From contig NC_057790.1 of the NCBI RefSeq assembly GCF_014905175.1, positions 11,186,469 to 11,250,468 on the forward strand: 64,000 nt of DNA. Direction: 5' to 3'. Below are positions 54,894-64,000 of the stretch, in pieces. The notes under the pieces were generated by a model. It made no database searches and was not told the DNA's origin. It saw nothing but the letters and a program-made list of their open reading frames with translations. This DNA comes from Aphidius gifuensis. Its lineage: Eukaryota > Arthropoda > Insecta > Hymenoptera > Braconidae. The stretch's first letter is position 1, and each line of letters opens with the position of its first letter. Position numbers and translations under genes: made by a program.

Positions 54894-55992
54894 TTATGCC
54901 AGTAAAAACATTACTTTCCCCTCAACCGTGTTTTTTTCTCGTGTTTTTTTTGAATAAGCTGACGGATGCTGATATTTTACATGATGAATACATCCTGGTG
55001 ACCAACATATCATTATCTTGAGGCTGTACATAGTCTTGCATTTCTGGAAGCGCTCTTCGAGAAATTGCTTTGCCTGCTCGTCATCATCATTTTTATGTAA
55101 GACTGATATACACGAATCAGATTTGACTGCCAATTCGTAGAGTTCCAGTGAGGTCATAATTGAAACACCCTGTAAACTAGCTCGACGTGCTTGTCTTTTT
55201 AATGCACTACCTGCACCATCACTAGGCCCTTTTCCATGAGCCGTTGCTTGAAAATGCCACTTTACCACCCGGCCAAAATCTTGCTCGTGATAAAAAATAG
55301 TTGAAAAATGATGGAGATTTTTAAACTGTTGTGGAGCACCGTCAAAGAAATGAATACATTTAGTTATATGCTCAAAATGAGTATCCAAGTATTTATTAAA
55401 AGCTTTAAGAAATAAATAGACAGCAATCGCATCGTGTTTTTGACAACTTGAGTTCATAATAACGGTTTTATGTTTAATAGTACCATCGTCGTTATAATAA
55501 AAAATAATTGGGAATAGTGTAGCCTGATTATTGTTAAAATGATACCCAGGTATGGCATTTTGAACAACAAACGAATAGTTCTCCGCGAAATCACAGACGA
55601 CAAGGCACTCATCGGGCTTGAAATTTTTTTTTTTTATGTTTGTAAGTCTCAGCCTGTTTATTAGCAATGTGAGAATGGTGTAAAAATTTTTTTCCCAACA
55701 CAATTAAATTATTAACGAATTCATCGAGCTAGTCTTTTTGATTTTCCAATGTCGAATATGGCTTTGAGACCCAAAGTTTTTATTGAACTTTATTAATATT
55801 GTTTTTCTGGAAAATTTTGGTAACCCATTCTTTCCAAATTTCTATTCTTTGAGAAGGTGCAGACTCATCAAACAAACATTTTTTACACTTATTAAAATAG
55901 CATTCATCCGTAGGGTTAACACACATTAAACGCATTATGATATCTCGATAATTGCTGACAGGTTCACCGACATTTTCCATTAACTTAACCAT
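54894..55992 (-). pseudogene. Transposase-like gene with 'CDFAENYSF' / 'HGKGPSDG' motifs
   Basis: The 5' part, 55992 to 55782 on the minus strand, has 'LMCVNPTDECYFNKCKKC', a Cys cluster. It continues through a stop (near 55735) and a frameshift in an A/T homopolymer at about 55627-55638 into 'KPDECLVVCDFAENYSFVVQ'. Then follow 'NNNQATLFPIIFYY', 'HFFDGAPQQFKN', 'WHFQATAHGKGPSDGAGSAL' and 'KRQARRASLQG'. Asp residues in CDFAENYS and FFDGA, with the GKGP.DG box, suggest an RNase H-like DDE fold. The family is multicopy in arthropods and cnidarians as far as I know, but I cannot name its superfamily. An upstream exon before 55992 is likely. Confidence 0.6.
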
Positions 55993-56342
55993 GTTACTTC
56001 CTAAAAAAAAAAAAAAAGATGTGTGTTATTGTACGCACAGGGAAGTGAAACTTCTTCAGTAATTCTAATAAATAGTAATTGAAAGATCTCTCGTTGCATT
56101 AATATATTTTTGACTAGTTGTCTTTTTCGCTCTCATTCCGAGTGAACGATTATGTTCATTCAGTCATTAACAATTATGATAGAAATTTTTAAATTCATTG
56201 ATTAGTTATAATATTAAGATTCTATGTAAATGAAATTCTAATTAAAAAACTTAACACAGAATATAATTTTATATAAATATTTATTTATTGAACAACTAGT
56301 CAGCCAAACACTTCTATTAATATTTTATGTATACTTTTTATT

Positions 56343-56510
56343 TTATGTATATATATTCATGAAATACTGAGTTTTTTCAGTTGTTCTTTTATCTTCAGGA
56401 TTTTTGTCGGGATGATATCTTTTAATATTTTCCCGATATATCAACTTTAGATGACTCAAGCTTTCAATATTATTGAAAATTGAGCCAATTTCAGCCTCGT
56501 AATCTGACAT
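56343..56510 (-). CDS. Tiny J-domain (DnaJ-like) ORF, 55 aa
   Basis: The minus-strand ATG at 56508-56510 opens 55 codons to TAA at 56343-56345. Residues 18-37 read 'LSHLKLIYRENIKRYHPDKN'. These are helix II of a J domain followed by the invariant HPD motif that stimulates Hsp70 ATPase. Helix III is short ('TEKTQYFMNIY') and helix IV is absent, so it is a minimal or truncated J domain, or the first exon of a longer gene. It lies 350 bases upstream of the transposase-like gene on the same strand. A link (for example a leading exon) is possible but not shown. Confidence 0.55.
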   Translation of the reverse strand: MSDYEAEIGSIFNNIESLSHLKLIYRENIKRYHPDKNPEDKRTTEKTQYFMNIYT

Positions 56511-56599
56511 GTTACAGCTTGAAAAATATAAATAAAATTAATACAAATTATAATGGAAATAAATTTGATTTTAATTTAGTAGCTATCTCTTCAATATTT

Positions 56600-57480
56600 G
56601 AATAAAAAAAAAGACCTGGTAACATTTGTTGGGGCATGTGGCCAGCGTTACCCGTTGAAAATTAAAATTTTTCAATACTCCGGCTAGGGCCATTGATATT
56701 TTTATTGCTTAGACATATTTTAACCGTTAATTAACGAAAACATTATTCACATTTAAAAGAAAGGCAATAGAGTTTTTCAAAGCTTTTTCATGAGCCTTAT
56801 AAACATTTTATTTTAACTCTATGATGACATTTTTTGGTCCGTTTTTTTTATTTTTTTTTCGGCGAGCCATAACTTTTGTTATAATCAAGATAGGGAGTTC
56901 GTATTAGGCACAAATTATGCGCCTAAAAAAAATCTAGTGACGGCATTACGCATTTTTTGTTTCTCAATAACAGTTTTCGAGCAAAAAAATTAAATATCCG
57001 AATTTTTTTTCAAATTTTGAAGGTTTTTTTTTTTTTTTCAAAAACTATTATAGATAGGGGAAAAAACCCATCATGTGGGCGATAGAGTTTTTTAAGACGC
57101 ATAATATAACCCTTATACGAAGTTTTTCTTTTGATTTCGAGTTAAGTTATTTATTGCGCCGTTTTTATAACTTGTAAAATTTTCACATGAAAACGTATGT
57201 ACTATTTTAAGTTACATAAATAATAATTTTAGAATGATGAAATATGAAACAGAAAAGATTCACGAACAAAAAACCTTCGGTAATAAATACTCTTTGATGG
57301 AAAGTTTAGACACTACAAATTTTTAAGTAAGAAAAAAATTTTTTTCAAAATTTACACTTGAGTTTTTCGATTAAAAACTATTATCAATAGAGCAAAAAAC
57401 CTATTACGCGGGCGATAGAGTTTTTTAATGCACTTCTTTTGAGCCTGGTACGAAGTCTCTCGGTTATTTAGTTCGTAAGG
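56600..57480. repeat. Diverged tandem repeats, about 330-bp period
   Basis: The phrase aaaaaaccca/ctattacgcgggcgatagagttttttaa...cttatacgaag occurs at about 57060-57125 and 57390-57455. A weaker copy lies near 56760-56810 (ggcaatagagtttttcaaagc...gagccttataaac). The phrase cgagcaaaaaa/attaaaaactatta also recurs. Non-coding transposon remnant. Confidence 0.55.
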
Positions 57481-57679
57481 TATAAGCGTTTTTTTTTTTG
57501 CCGATGAATTCAAGACTACGGCTGACCCTATGGCTCCTAGCCTCCGTAAAAAAAAAAAAAAACAAAATGAACTATTTGATGTTAAAAAAATTTAATGTCA
57601 AATATTGATCGATTTTTTCAACTTTTTTGAAGTGAAACTTCTTTACGGAGGGTAGCAAAAAAATTTGAGGCCCTGCTAG

Positions 57680-57790
57680 CATTACGCGCTCGCGTTTACT
57701 CTCGCGTTTACTCTCTCGTATACTCTCTTGTAGACGTTCTCTCGTATACTTTCTGCTATACTCTCTGCTATACGCTCGGTCGCAAGCGGA
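57680..57790 (-). repeat. Imperfect TACTCTCGCG / AGTATACGAGAG repeat
   Basis: About ten degenerate copies of gtatactctc / gcgtttactct in a row. The 87-codon frame over it encodes a Ser/Arg/Glu repeat and is not accepted as a gene. Confidence 0.6.
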
Positions 57791-57859
57791 TAAAGAGAGG
57801 AGAATTACATAGAGAGAAGGGAAGCCGGCAAGCATTATACATGCACTATATATAGCGTA

Positions 57860-59080
57860 TAAACTCTGAGCGTCAGCTGCTATGTGTGTATGCGTGTGCG
57901 ACTTTTTTTTTTTATTTAAATATTATTAAACAGTTTAACTGAAGTTAATACTTAAATAATTGATTTTTAAAAAAAAAATTCATTTAAACGTCATATTATC
58001 TCACGTGTTTAAAGAACCATTATTATAATAACAATAAAATTATTGTTATTATTATTATTTATACTATAAATTGAAATATCGTAGCCGGATTACTTACAAG
58101 ACATAATTATTTTGCCCTATAAAATAATCCTGCATGATTCGTAATTAATTGACCCAATTCACCCAGCGCACTTAAGACAAACTATAGGTAGGTTTAGGCA
58201 GATAGACGCGTAATTTAAGAAGGGTAAATGACACCTGAAAAGGACACGAAAAATATAACACAAATACAAATATAATTTTATAATAAAATAATTGAGACGA
58301 CACACGAAATATTATTATTCGGAAAAAAGCATTAATTTTATTTTATAAGAAACACCATGATTTGAATTAAAGATTACATATAAAAACACACTTAATTCGA
58401 CGTAAAAATTATAAAAATATAAAAATATAAAATACGCAAAAATACATTAAAACAAAGGCCCCACGCGTCGATAATATAGAGAGAGAAACATCAAGCGAAT
58501 TACGGAGTCAGTGATTTGAAATATTAAAGAAGCGACCCGTTAATAAAATATTGCGCGACCCGGTGAATTATCAACTAGATTGAGAAGCAATCTAGTTGTT
58601 AAGGGATGAATGAAACACTGACTCTACATTTACGTAATTACTACACTTGATTATCGCCGAGACTCTACTTAAAATTACACTGGTATAAAACACAAATAAA
58701 CACTTAATATAAAATTAATAATTGTACTTACAATGATGGTTGAATTAAAATTACTGGCTACAACGACGTGGACCTTGACCTTGATTTCGCTCTGATTATA
58801 ATGGATATTTAAAGATGTGTAGTTGATTGATGATGAACAACAGTATTAATCGTAAAAGTAAAGCACTCGCGTAGTACACAATTTAAATCTTCAATTAATT
58901 AATTATTTTATTGAATTTAAAATATATTTAAAACCAATTTAATTAAATTTATTGTATCGCAGAAGGCTATACAAATTATTTAAAATAATTAAAGAAATTA
59001 AATCTGATTGAAAATATTAAAATATCAAATAATTAAACTTTGATTTTGATAAGAATATTCTAAGTTTTAATCCAAAATAA
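57860..59080. other. Non-coding AT-rich DNA, no gene seen
   Basis: Includes a short GC-richer patch at 58460-58680 with a perfect inverted pair ctagattgagaagcaatctag (about 58574-58594). No coding frames. Confidence 0.5.
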
Positions 59081-59089
59081 TTAAATTCA

Positions 59090-59690
59090 TAAGTCAAAAT
59101 TCAGATATTGTAAAATTTCCCAAGTTTAATTTAAAAATATTAAAATTTTTCCAAGTTTTAATTCAGAAAAATAAAATATTTCCAAGTGTTTATTCAGGAA
59201 ATTAAGAACATTCTAAGTTTTAATTCAGAAAAATAAAAATATTCCAAGTTTTAATCCGAAAAATAATTAAACTTTTCTAAGTCAAAATTCAGACATTAAA
59301 AATTTTCTAAGTTTTAATTTAAAAATATTAAAATTTTCTAAGTTTTAATTCAGAAAAATAAAATATTTCTAAGTGTTTATTCAGAAAATTAAAAATATTC
59401 TAAGTTTTAACTCAGAAAAAATAAAAATATTCTAAGTTTCAATCCGAAAAATAATTAAACTTTTCTAAGTCAAAATTCAGACATTAAAAATTTTCTAAGT
59501 TTTAATTTAAAAATATTAAAATTTTCTAATTTTTAATTCAGAAAAATAAAATATTTCTAAGTGTTTATTCAGAAAATTAAAAATATTCTAAGTTTTAATT
59601 CAGAAAAATAAAATATTCTAAGTCTTTAAACCCAAAAATAATCAAATTTTTTAAGTCTTTATTAGAAGAATAAAGCTTCGGCGATTAAGT
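59090..59690 (+). repeat. Higher-order tandem array (about 187-bp period)
   Basis: The basic unit is about 30 bases around TTCTAAGTTTTAATTCAGAA, repeated some twenty times. The order of variants (caaaattcaga.att, aaatatttctaagtgtttattc, cgaaaaataattaaac) itself repeats three times, with starts near 59098, 59283 and 59470. Later copies are more alike than the first. Confidence 0.85.
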
Positions 59691-59956
59691 AGAACTTAAT
59701 TAGAGCTGGAAGAGCTAGTTATGGTGCAGAGACTGCAGACCAAGTGATCTGTACAATCTAGATCGATTTAGTTTGGGACTCAATCAACCCTTAGAAAAGT
59801 GGGGATCTTTCGGAGACGTTCGGTTTTCTCCTGGTCCATTTCCTATTTTCCTTAGTCTACTTTTTTTCTATTGGTCAGCCAAAAGCGTGATCTTTGATTA
59901 TAATTAAAATATTTCTAATTAAAATTTTATAACATGAGTGGTATCAAGAGAATCCT

Positions 59957-60229
59957 TGTAATTTTACGATTCTGTTGATATCACTCACTTACTAATTTAT
60001 ATGTTAAATCAATTAATAAATTGGCGGTATTGCCGCTTGGCATTAGTGCCGGCTCAAGAAAATTATTGAGGGGGCCAAGTCGTTGGTTCCCCAAAATATA
60101 CTACTGTTATATTGCGTAAGATGGAGCTCGGGGTATCGAAATATACCCTGAATATATAATAAGATAAAAAGGTTTAAACATAAAAAAAAAAAATAAAAAA
60201 AATTGGTGCGCCTACCGCAGGACATTACA
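59957..60229 (-). repeat. Possible 3' LTR of minus-strand retroelement
   Basis: TGTAAT at 59957 and ATTACA ending at 60229 give inverted LTR-type tips. On the minus strand the upstream neighbour is a G-run (ACTGTGGGGG) like a polypurine tract. About 273 bp. The partner LTR would lie beyond the right edge of the window, so this cannot be confirmed here. Confidence 0.4.
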
Positions 60230-60458
60230 CCCCCACAGTAAACCCTTTCGTTCAGGGAACGAAGTGTACGTAAACGGAAGGTCTAACGTACCGTCTCGCA
60301 ATTAAATTACTTATCTTTTACCTTAAATTTACGTTACAAAAATTCTTAATGTCTATCCGTTGAATCTGGGCGTTGTTGAAGTTCTCGAGGTTCTTGAAGT
60401 TTTTGAAATTCTGATGGGTTATCTTACGACGCCTCTTGTAGTTGGAGTAGTCTTCAGC

Positions 60459-61640
60459 TTATACCGAACTCTGGGTTCGTCTTGCTGCCTTGGCCAATTT
60501 TTGGGCGTAAATTTCTTTGAAATCTTTGAAGGTTAGAAATTCTCTAACGCAATCTGCACATTTATTTGGGTCGTGTTGTTCCAACAATATCTCAGCGCAG
60601 TTTGCACAGCTGAGTGGCAATTCTGGATCGTCCGACCACATGTGAGGATGGTCTATGTAGGTGTATTCGTTGTGGTACTTTATTAGGTCACTTTTATATG
60701 TACATGTCGTACACAATAGTTTCTCTCCCTCTGCTTGATAAATAGTGACTCCGTGGATATAGGGAGCCCCTTTGAGACAGAACAGGACTCCTGCTTCTTT
60801 GAGCTCTTCCTCCACGTTGATTTGTCCTCTCTCAATTTTCCTCACTAAACTATTGGACACCATGTCAAGTTGACAGCCGGGACGGTAACACCGTCGTAGA
60901 TATTGGAAAGTTTTCTCTGGTTCCAAATTTTCTTGTGTGGTTACTGACTCTTGAGGACAATATTTTATATCGTGACCTCCATCACATTGCGTACATTTGT
61001 CATTGGAGTCTTGGAATAGTATTTCCAATCCTACATCTTCTTCTGTGTCCATCCACTCTTCTTCTGCTTCTTCCTCTTCTTCTTCTTCTTGCATTAACCA
61101 GTATGGATCATTCGAATTTAAATAGGCTTTTTCGATATTTCCGACAGATTCAACATACATGGAGTCGGGTTTGTTGAATAATAATCCAATTCCCCACTCT
61201 TCTTCAGTATCTAACCATGTTTCTTTTTCTAATGCTGATTTGAGTTGACTTAGGTCTACTCCCCAACCTTTATCTTCATATGCACATTGTGCACACCAAT
61301 TTACCAAGTGAAATTTGGCTATTAATACTCTACAGCGTCCGCAATAGATATCCACTTGTTCGTGGGTTATGTTATGGATCTCTTCATCGTCGTCGGTAAT
61401 ATCTCGTTCGATATCGTAACAACTGATGCAGTAGAAAGTCTCTGCGTACCTATTTTTACTTCGGTACAACACCAAAGCCTTGATCCCTGGTCGTGGTTGA
61501 ATTTCATCCGTCTGCGTCTGCCTTAGTGAACTTATGGCATCCAAATAATCACCTTTTGGAGAATAACGGGCATCGAACTCTTCCCACCTTGGATCTTGCG
61601 TGACAATATACTGGCAAGTGATATATTCAGCAGACATCAT
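60459..61640 (-). CDS. Cys-rich zinc-binding-type protein, 393 aa, unknown family
   Basis: The ATG at 61640 opens 393 uninterrupted codons. Two copies of one Cys-rich domain are visible. The N-terminal copy (about residues 60-140) has 'ETFYCISCYDIE', 'YCGRCRVLIAK' and 'WCAQCAYE'. The C-terminal copy (about 245-385) has 'RRCYRPGCQLDM', 'EKLLCTTCTYKS', 'LSCANCAEILLEQHDPNKCA' and 'CVREFL'. Between them lie acidic runs ('EEEEEEEEAEEEW'), a repeated 'WLDTEEEWGIGLLF' / 'WMDTEEDVGLEILF' pair, and a short knuckle 'CTQCDGGHDIKYC' (C-x2-C-x3-H-x4-C). Each CxxC set could ligate zinc. The same domain occurs once in the 62280-63224 ORF. A Gag- or RNA-binding role is suggested by the knuckles but unproven. 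Confidence 0.75.
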   Translation of the reverse strand: MMSAEYITCQYIVTQDPRWEEFDARYSPKGDYLDAISSLRQTQTDEIQPRPGIKALVLYRSKNRYAETFYCISCYDIERDITDDDEEIHNITHEQVDIYCGRCRVLIAKFHLVNWCAQCAYEDKGWGVDLSQLKSALEKETWLDTEEEWGIGLLFNKPDSMYVESVGNIEKAYLNSNDPYWLMQEEEEEEEAEEEWMDTEEDVGLEILFQDSNDKCTQCDGGHDIKYCPQESVTTQENLEPEKTFQYLRRCYRPGCQLDMVSNSLVRKIERGQINVEEELKEAGVLFCLKGAPYIHGVTIYQAEGEKLLCTTCTYKSDLIKYHNEYTYIDHPHMWSDDPELPLSCANCAEILLEQHDPNKCADCVREFLTFKDFKEIYAQKLAKAARRTQSSV

Positions 61641-61947
61641 GATGATATATTAAAAGTGATACAGATTCACTAGAAATTAGATAAATCTAAACAACAGATG
61701 ATAACATTAATTAATTTAACATTCATTTTAACTTATTATTATCATGCTTACTACTTAAAAATTTTGTTTTATGTCAGAGGATAAATAATTGATTTTAATT
61801 ATTTATCCCTTAACATAGGTTTCTCCCCCCCTAAATTTTTTTTTTTTTTTTTTTTTTTTTGTGTAGTTTTTTTTTTTTTTTTTTTGTAGTTTTTTTTTTT
61901 GTTTTTTTTTTTTTTATATATTTTTTTTTTATACTTCGGGGTCTTAA
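61641..61947. other. Spacer with long T-runs
   Basis: AT-rich, with T homopolymers at 61840-61920 (A-runs on the coding strand). Length calls in such runs are unreliable. Confidence 0.5.
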
Positions 61948-62285
61948 TTATTTATTAAAATTAATTTTATTTCCTACAATGTTTTTTTTTTTTTTTTTTT
62001 TTTTTTTCTTTATTATCTTTTTTTCTGAACACCCATCCTCTCGCATCTTCTTAACTAAGAAATCTCTTATCTCATCAAGATGTGGGAGGATTTTTTTAAA
62101 ATCTATTTCTTTTATAGGGAACGTTGAGGTATCGATTGTATTGATACTTATTTCTCTCTTTTTATTTTTACAGTTAGTTGTCGCATGACCTATTCTTCCA
62201 CATACATAACACTGGGAAGGGAATCCCGGTCGGACAGGTTTACATGTAAAACACCTTTGTTCCAATGCCTTTCTACGTTCTAATT
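61948..62285 (-). CDS. CCHC zinc-knuckle ORF (nucleocapsid-like)
   Basis: The frame is open on the minus strand from about 62285 ('KLERRKALEQRCFTCKPVRP') to 61948. It overlaps the 3' end of the 314-codon ORF in the -1 frame. It has a CxxC pair ('CFTC') and a canonical knuckle 'CYVCGRIGHATTNC' (C-x2-C-x4-H-x4-C), then 'LPHLDEIRDFLVKKMRE' and a Lys-run. There is no ATG at its 5' end except a possible TTG at 62265, so expression by frameshifting from the upstream ORF or by splicing is likely. The layout matches a nucleocapsid part of Gag. The C-terminus is uncertain because of the A-runs. Confidence 0.6.
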
Positions 62286-63224
62286 TATCTCCTTTTTACT
62301 TAGTTTGGCTTGCTTTTGGCTTGCGTGAATTAATCCCCATATGTCCATGTAAGTTTCGTTACAAAATTCACAATTTCGGTTTGTAATCTCTTCTAGAGAT
62401 TCTAATTTATCTTGTATTAATTCTAAACGCAACCCAGCTAGCTTTGCGGATAGCCATCTTGGGCAATGTTCTGCAGTGTGATGTTGATTGCAAAGTTGGC
62501 AACGAATATTATTTTCTTTGGCGTATTCTTCCGACCTGAGTCCTTTTTCTGTTACAAAACGGAACCCTTCTCTACAAATTTCGTCTGGTCCCCAAATCTT
62601 AGTTCTAATGGATGAAGTAGGACACCAGTTAGCGTCATTTCTCTTCATATAGATTACATATTTTTTTGGAGGTTGAAACTGAGAAGGTTCTGTCACTGTT
62701 GAGTCATTTGACGAGTTGTCTAAACTGTTTGATTTGGGTTCTGGTTCCCTGGGTACACTAATGAGATCTTGCACGATGATTGTCTCATATTCTTCCAACA
62801 GATTATCATGGATGATGTATTCAGCTAGACAATCTTCACAATTATGGGTCCAATTTTCTTGTAACAGTTGAGTATGACATTCACTACAATAGCAATCCAA
62901 ATTCTCCTCCACTGTTAATATATGGTATTTTTTTAAAATTGTATGGTATTGGACCTCAGCCTCGTTAACATTCTTTGTGTAACATTGTATGCATAGCAAG
63001 GTTTCTTTAGGATCTTCAGGTCTTTTCCTGATGACTATTGTAGTTACATCTTCGGCGAGCTGTATACACCATCCGAAGCAAGCACCATTAAATAAATTTA
63101 CACCGCTTCTCCATCTAGAGTTTATCACTCTTTTTAATTGATTAGATGACCATGCTACTGCACATCTATTGAGTTGACAATTTCTTAGATTCTTGGCAGC
63201 TTGTAAGTATTTTGGTGCTGCCAT
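62280..63224 (-). CDS. Cys-rich protein, 314 aa, one copy of the shared domain
   Basis: ATG at 63224, 314 codons, no stop. After a basic N-terminus ('KYLQAAKNLRNCQLNRC') the shared domain runs over residues about 20-140: 'SNQLKRVINSRWRSGV', 'KETLLCIQCYTKN', 'LDCYCSECHTQLLQENW', 'CEDCLAEYI'. Later comes a C-x2-C-x3-H-x4-C knuckle 'CQLCNQHHTAEHC' and 'NRNCEFCNETYMDIWG'. The domain aligns with the C-terminal copy in the 393-aa ORF in spacing and in 'E.LLC..C' and 'C..C...LL......C..C..E' signatures. The ORF ends in 'AKLSKKEIN', overlapping the CCHC ORF in the -1 frame, which suggests a Gag-like polyprotein read by frameshifting or spliced exons. Family not recognised. Confidence 0.72.
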   Translation of the reverse strand: MAAPKYLQAAKNLRNCQLNRCAVAWSSNQLKRVINSRWRSGVNLFNGACFGWCIQLAEDVTTIVIRKRPEDPKETLLCIQCYTKNVNEAEVQYHTILKKYHILTVEENLDCYCSECHTQLLQENWTHNCEDCLAEYIIHDNLLEEYETIIVQDLISVPREPEPKSNSLDNSSNDSTVTEPSQFQPPKKYVIYMKRNDANWCPTSSIRTKIWGPDEICREGFRFVTEKGLRSEEYAKENNIRCQLCNQHHTAEHCPRWLSAKLAGLRLELIQDKLESLEEITNRNCEFCNETYMDIWGLIHASQKQAKLSKKEIN

Positions 63225-63545
63225 TTTTACGAGGTAATTCTGTAATCGTAGACAGAGACATTGGTTCTTAGAATGGGGATTATTTTAACCTAAATGTAAA
63301 ATAAATTTTTTTTTCATAAACTAATTTAGATTTTCTTTAAATTAATCTTCCTTGAGAGAATAAATAAAAAAAAAAAATTATTATCTATTCCCTCAATCGA
63401 AGAAGATGTCCCTCCCTTTTTTTCTATAGTAAGAAAATTAAAATTATTTGTTTATAAAAGTAATTGTTTAGGACATCAATTATAACAATAAAAAAAAATA
63501 TAGTATTCTTAATCACTATACATCATGGTAATTGGGAAAAATGTA
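63225..63545. other. Spacer, AT-rich
   Basis: No ORF. Contains A/T runs. An intron joining the flanking ORFs is possible but no clear splice pair was fixed. Confidence 0.4.
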
Positions 63546-64000
63546 TTAAAATTGGATGCGTCGTCTAGCACAAGTTTTAGTTGAAAATGGGGCCGGTGAG
63601 TATTCGACTAGTGGTTTTTCGATGTCTATCTCTGCTACATCAACCCTAGTGTCATCATCTTCTTGAGGAGGAGGAATCCCATCAAACAATACCCATCTCC
63701 CTTCAGCAACGCTGTTTTGATCAGGTTGTGGTGGAGATGAGGTGCCATTTGAAGTGGGTGGACTCGCAGATTGTGGAGTCCAACTTCCTTCTTCTGATGA
63801 GTTCATTGGTGTCTTTTCCCTTGAATCTCTGCGTGGTGAAAATTTTTCCGGACTGTATGCGTGTTCACCCAACACGTTGTAGTCGTCGGAATACGGCCGG
63901 TATCGGGCGGAAGCAATTTTCTCCATAAGTTTTTGACGTTCTAAATCTCTGATATGCTGTACCCATTCGCAAACCCTGTCGATACAGGAGAAAGACCATT
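63546..64000 (-). CDS. Partial ORF at window edge, Pro/Ser-rich C-terminus
   Basis: The frame is open from the right edge of the window to TAA at 63546. The Met at 63926 is internal, because upstream codons ('CIDRVCEWVQHIRDLERQKL') remain open to base 64000. The visible part has a helical start and then a low-complexity Pro/Ser/Thr-rich region ('WTPQSASPPTSNGTSSPPQP') and an Arg-rich end ('CARRRIQF'). This resembles the linker of a Gag protein. The true start is outside the window. Confidence 0.55.
   Translation of the reverse strand, partial: WSFSCIDRVCEWVQHIRDLERQKLMEKIASARYRPYSDDYNVLGEHAYSPEKFSPRRDSREKTPMNSSEEGSWTPQSASPPTSNGTSSPPQPDQNSVAEGRWVLFDGIPPPQEDDDTRVDVAEIDIEKPLVEYSPAPFSTKTCARRRIQF

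Noticed and set aside
57572..57835. 87-codon frame encoding a Ser/Arg/Glu repeat
   Set aside because: Follows the TACTCTC-type simple repeat; no independent support.

Overview
The window is very AT-rich eukaryotic DNA, almost certainly from an insect. A parasitoid-type hymenopteran would fit, but nothing here fixes the species. No intact ordinary host gene was recognised. The window is a graveyard of nested transposable elements: a Copia LTR retrotransposon, a Mutator-like relic, long foldback/TIR elements, tRNA-derived SINEs, a Polinton/Maverick relic hit by at least three later insertions, a PIF/Harbinger transposon, an APE-type LINE, and a set of cysteine-rich retroelement-like ORFs at the right edge. 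Short spliceosomal introns with GT..AG ends, the initiator-Met half-tRNA primer site of the Copia element and the types of element present all point to an arthropod. Layout: 0-7.7 kb holds foldback repeats, a 17-bp tandem array and a broken MULE transposase with a FLYWCH-like finger. 7.7-12.4 kb is a complete Copia element (two 292-bp LTRs, CTATA target duplication). 14.15-15.07 kb is a probable solo LTR. 16.7-19.9 kb is a multi-layer nest of a TIR element, a GATC-rich array, a SINE and a foldback element. 20.0-23.5 kb holds a degenerate coding relic, a SINE dimer and a decayed transposase-like gene. 24.3-28.7 kb is MITE/foldback territory. 29.1-51.1 kb is a Polinton relic. Its DNA polymerase B is read on the minus strand from 47.7 kb down to 30.7 kb. 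It is split by a 7.2-kb LINE (192-bp target duplication), a 3.7-kb Harbinger (CAG duplication) and a 3.3-kb insert (TATC duplication). Its accessory genes and integrase sit on the plus strand at 49.0-51.1 kb. An intronless inhibitor-of-apoptosis gene (two BIR domains plus RING, one in-frame stop) lies just beyond the Polinton-derived accessory gene at 29-30 kb and may be Polinton cargo. 51.1-54.3 kb is a 3.2-kb foldback element carrying its own inserted MITE. 54.5-56.5 kb holds a broken transposase-like gene and a tiny J-domain ORF. 57-59.7 kb is repeats. 59.96-60.23 kb looks like an LTR preceded, on the minus strand, by four ORFs running off the right edge. These carry a recurring cysteine-rich domain and CCHC-type knuckles. 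Functionally the genes are selfish: polymerases, integrases, transposases and their DNA-binding partners. The two candidates for something less ordinary are the IAP beside the Polinton and the repeated CxxC domain of the right-hand ORF cluster. All comparisons were made by eye from the sequence. No database search was possible, so family names rest on recognised motifs.
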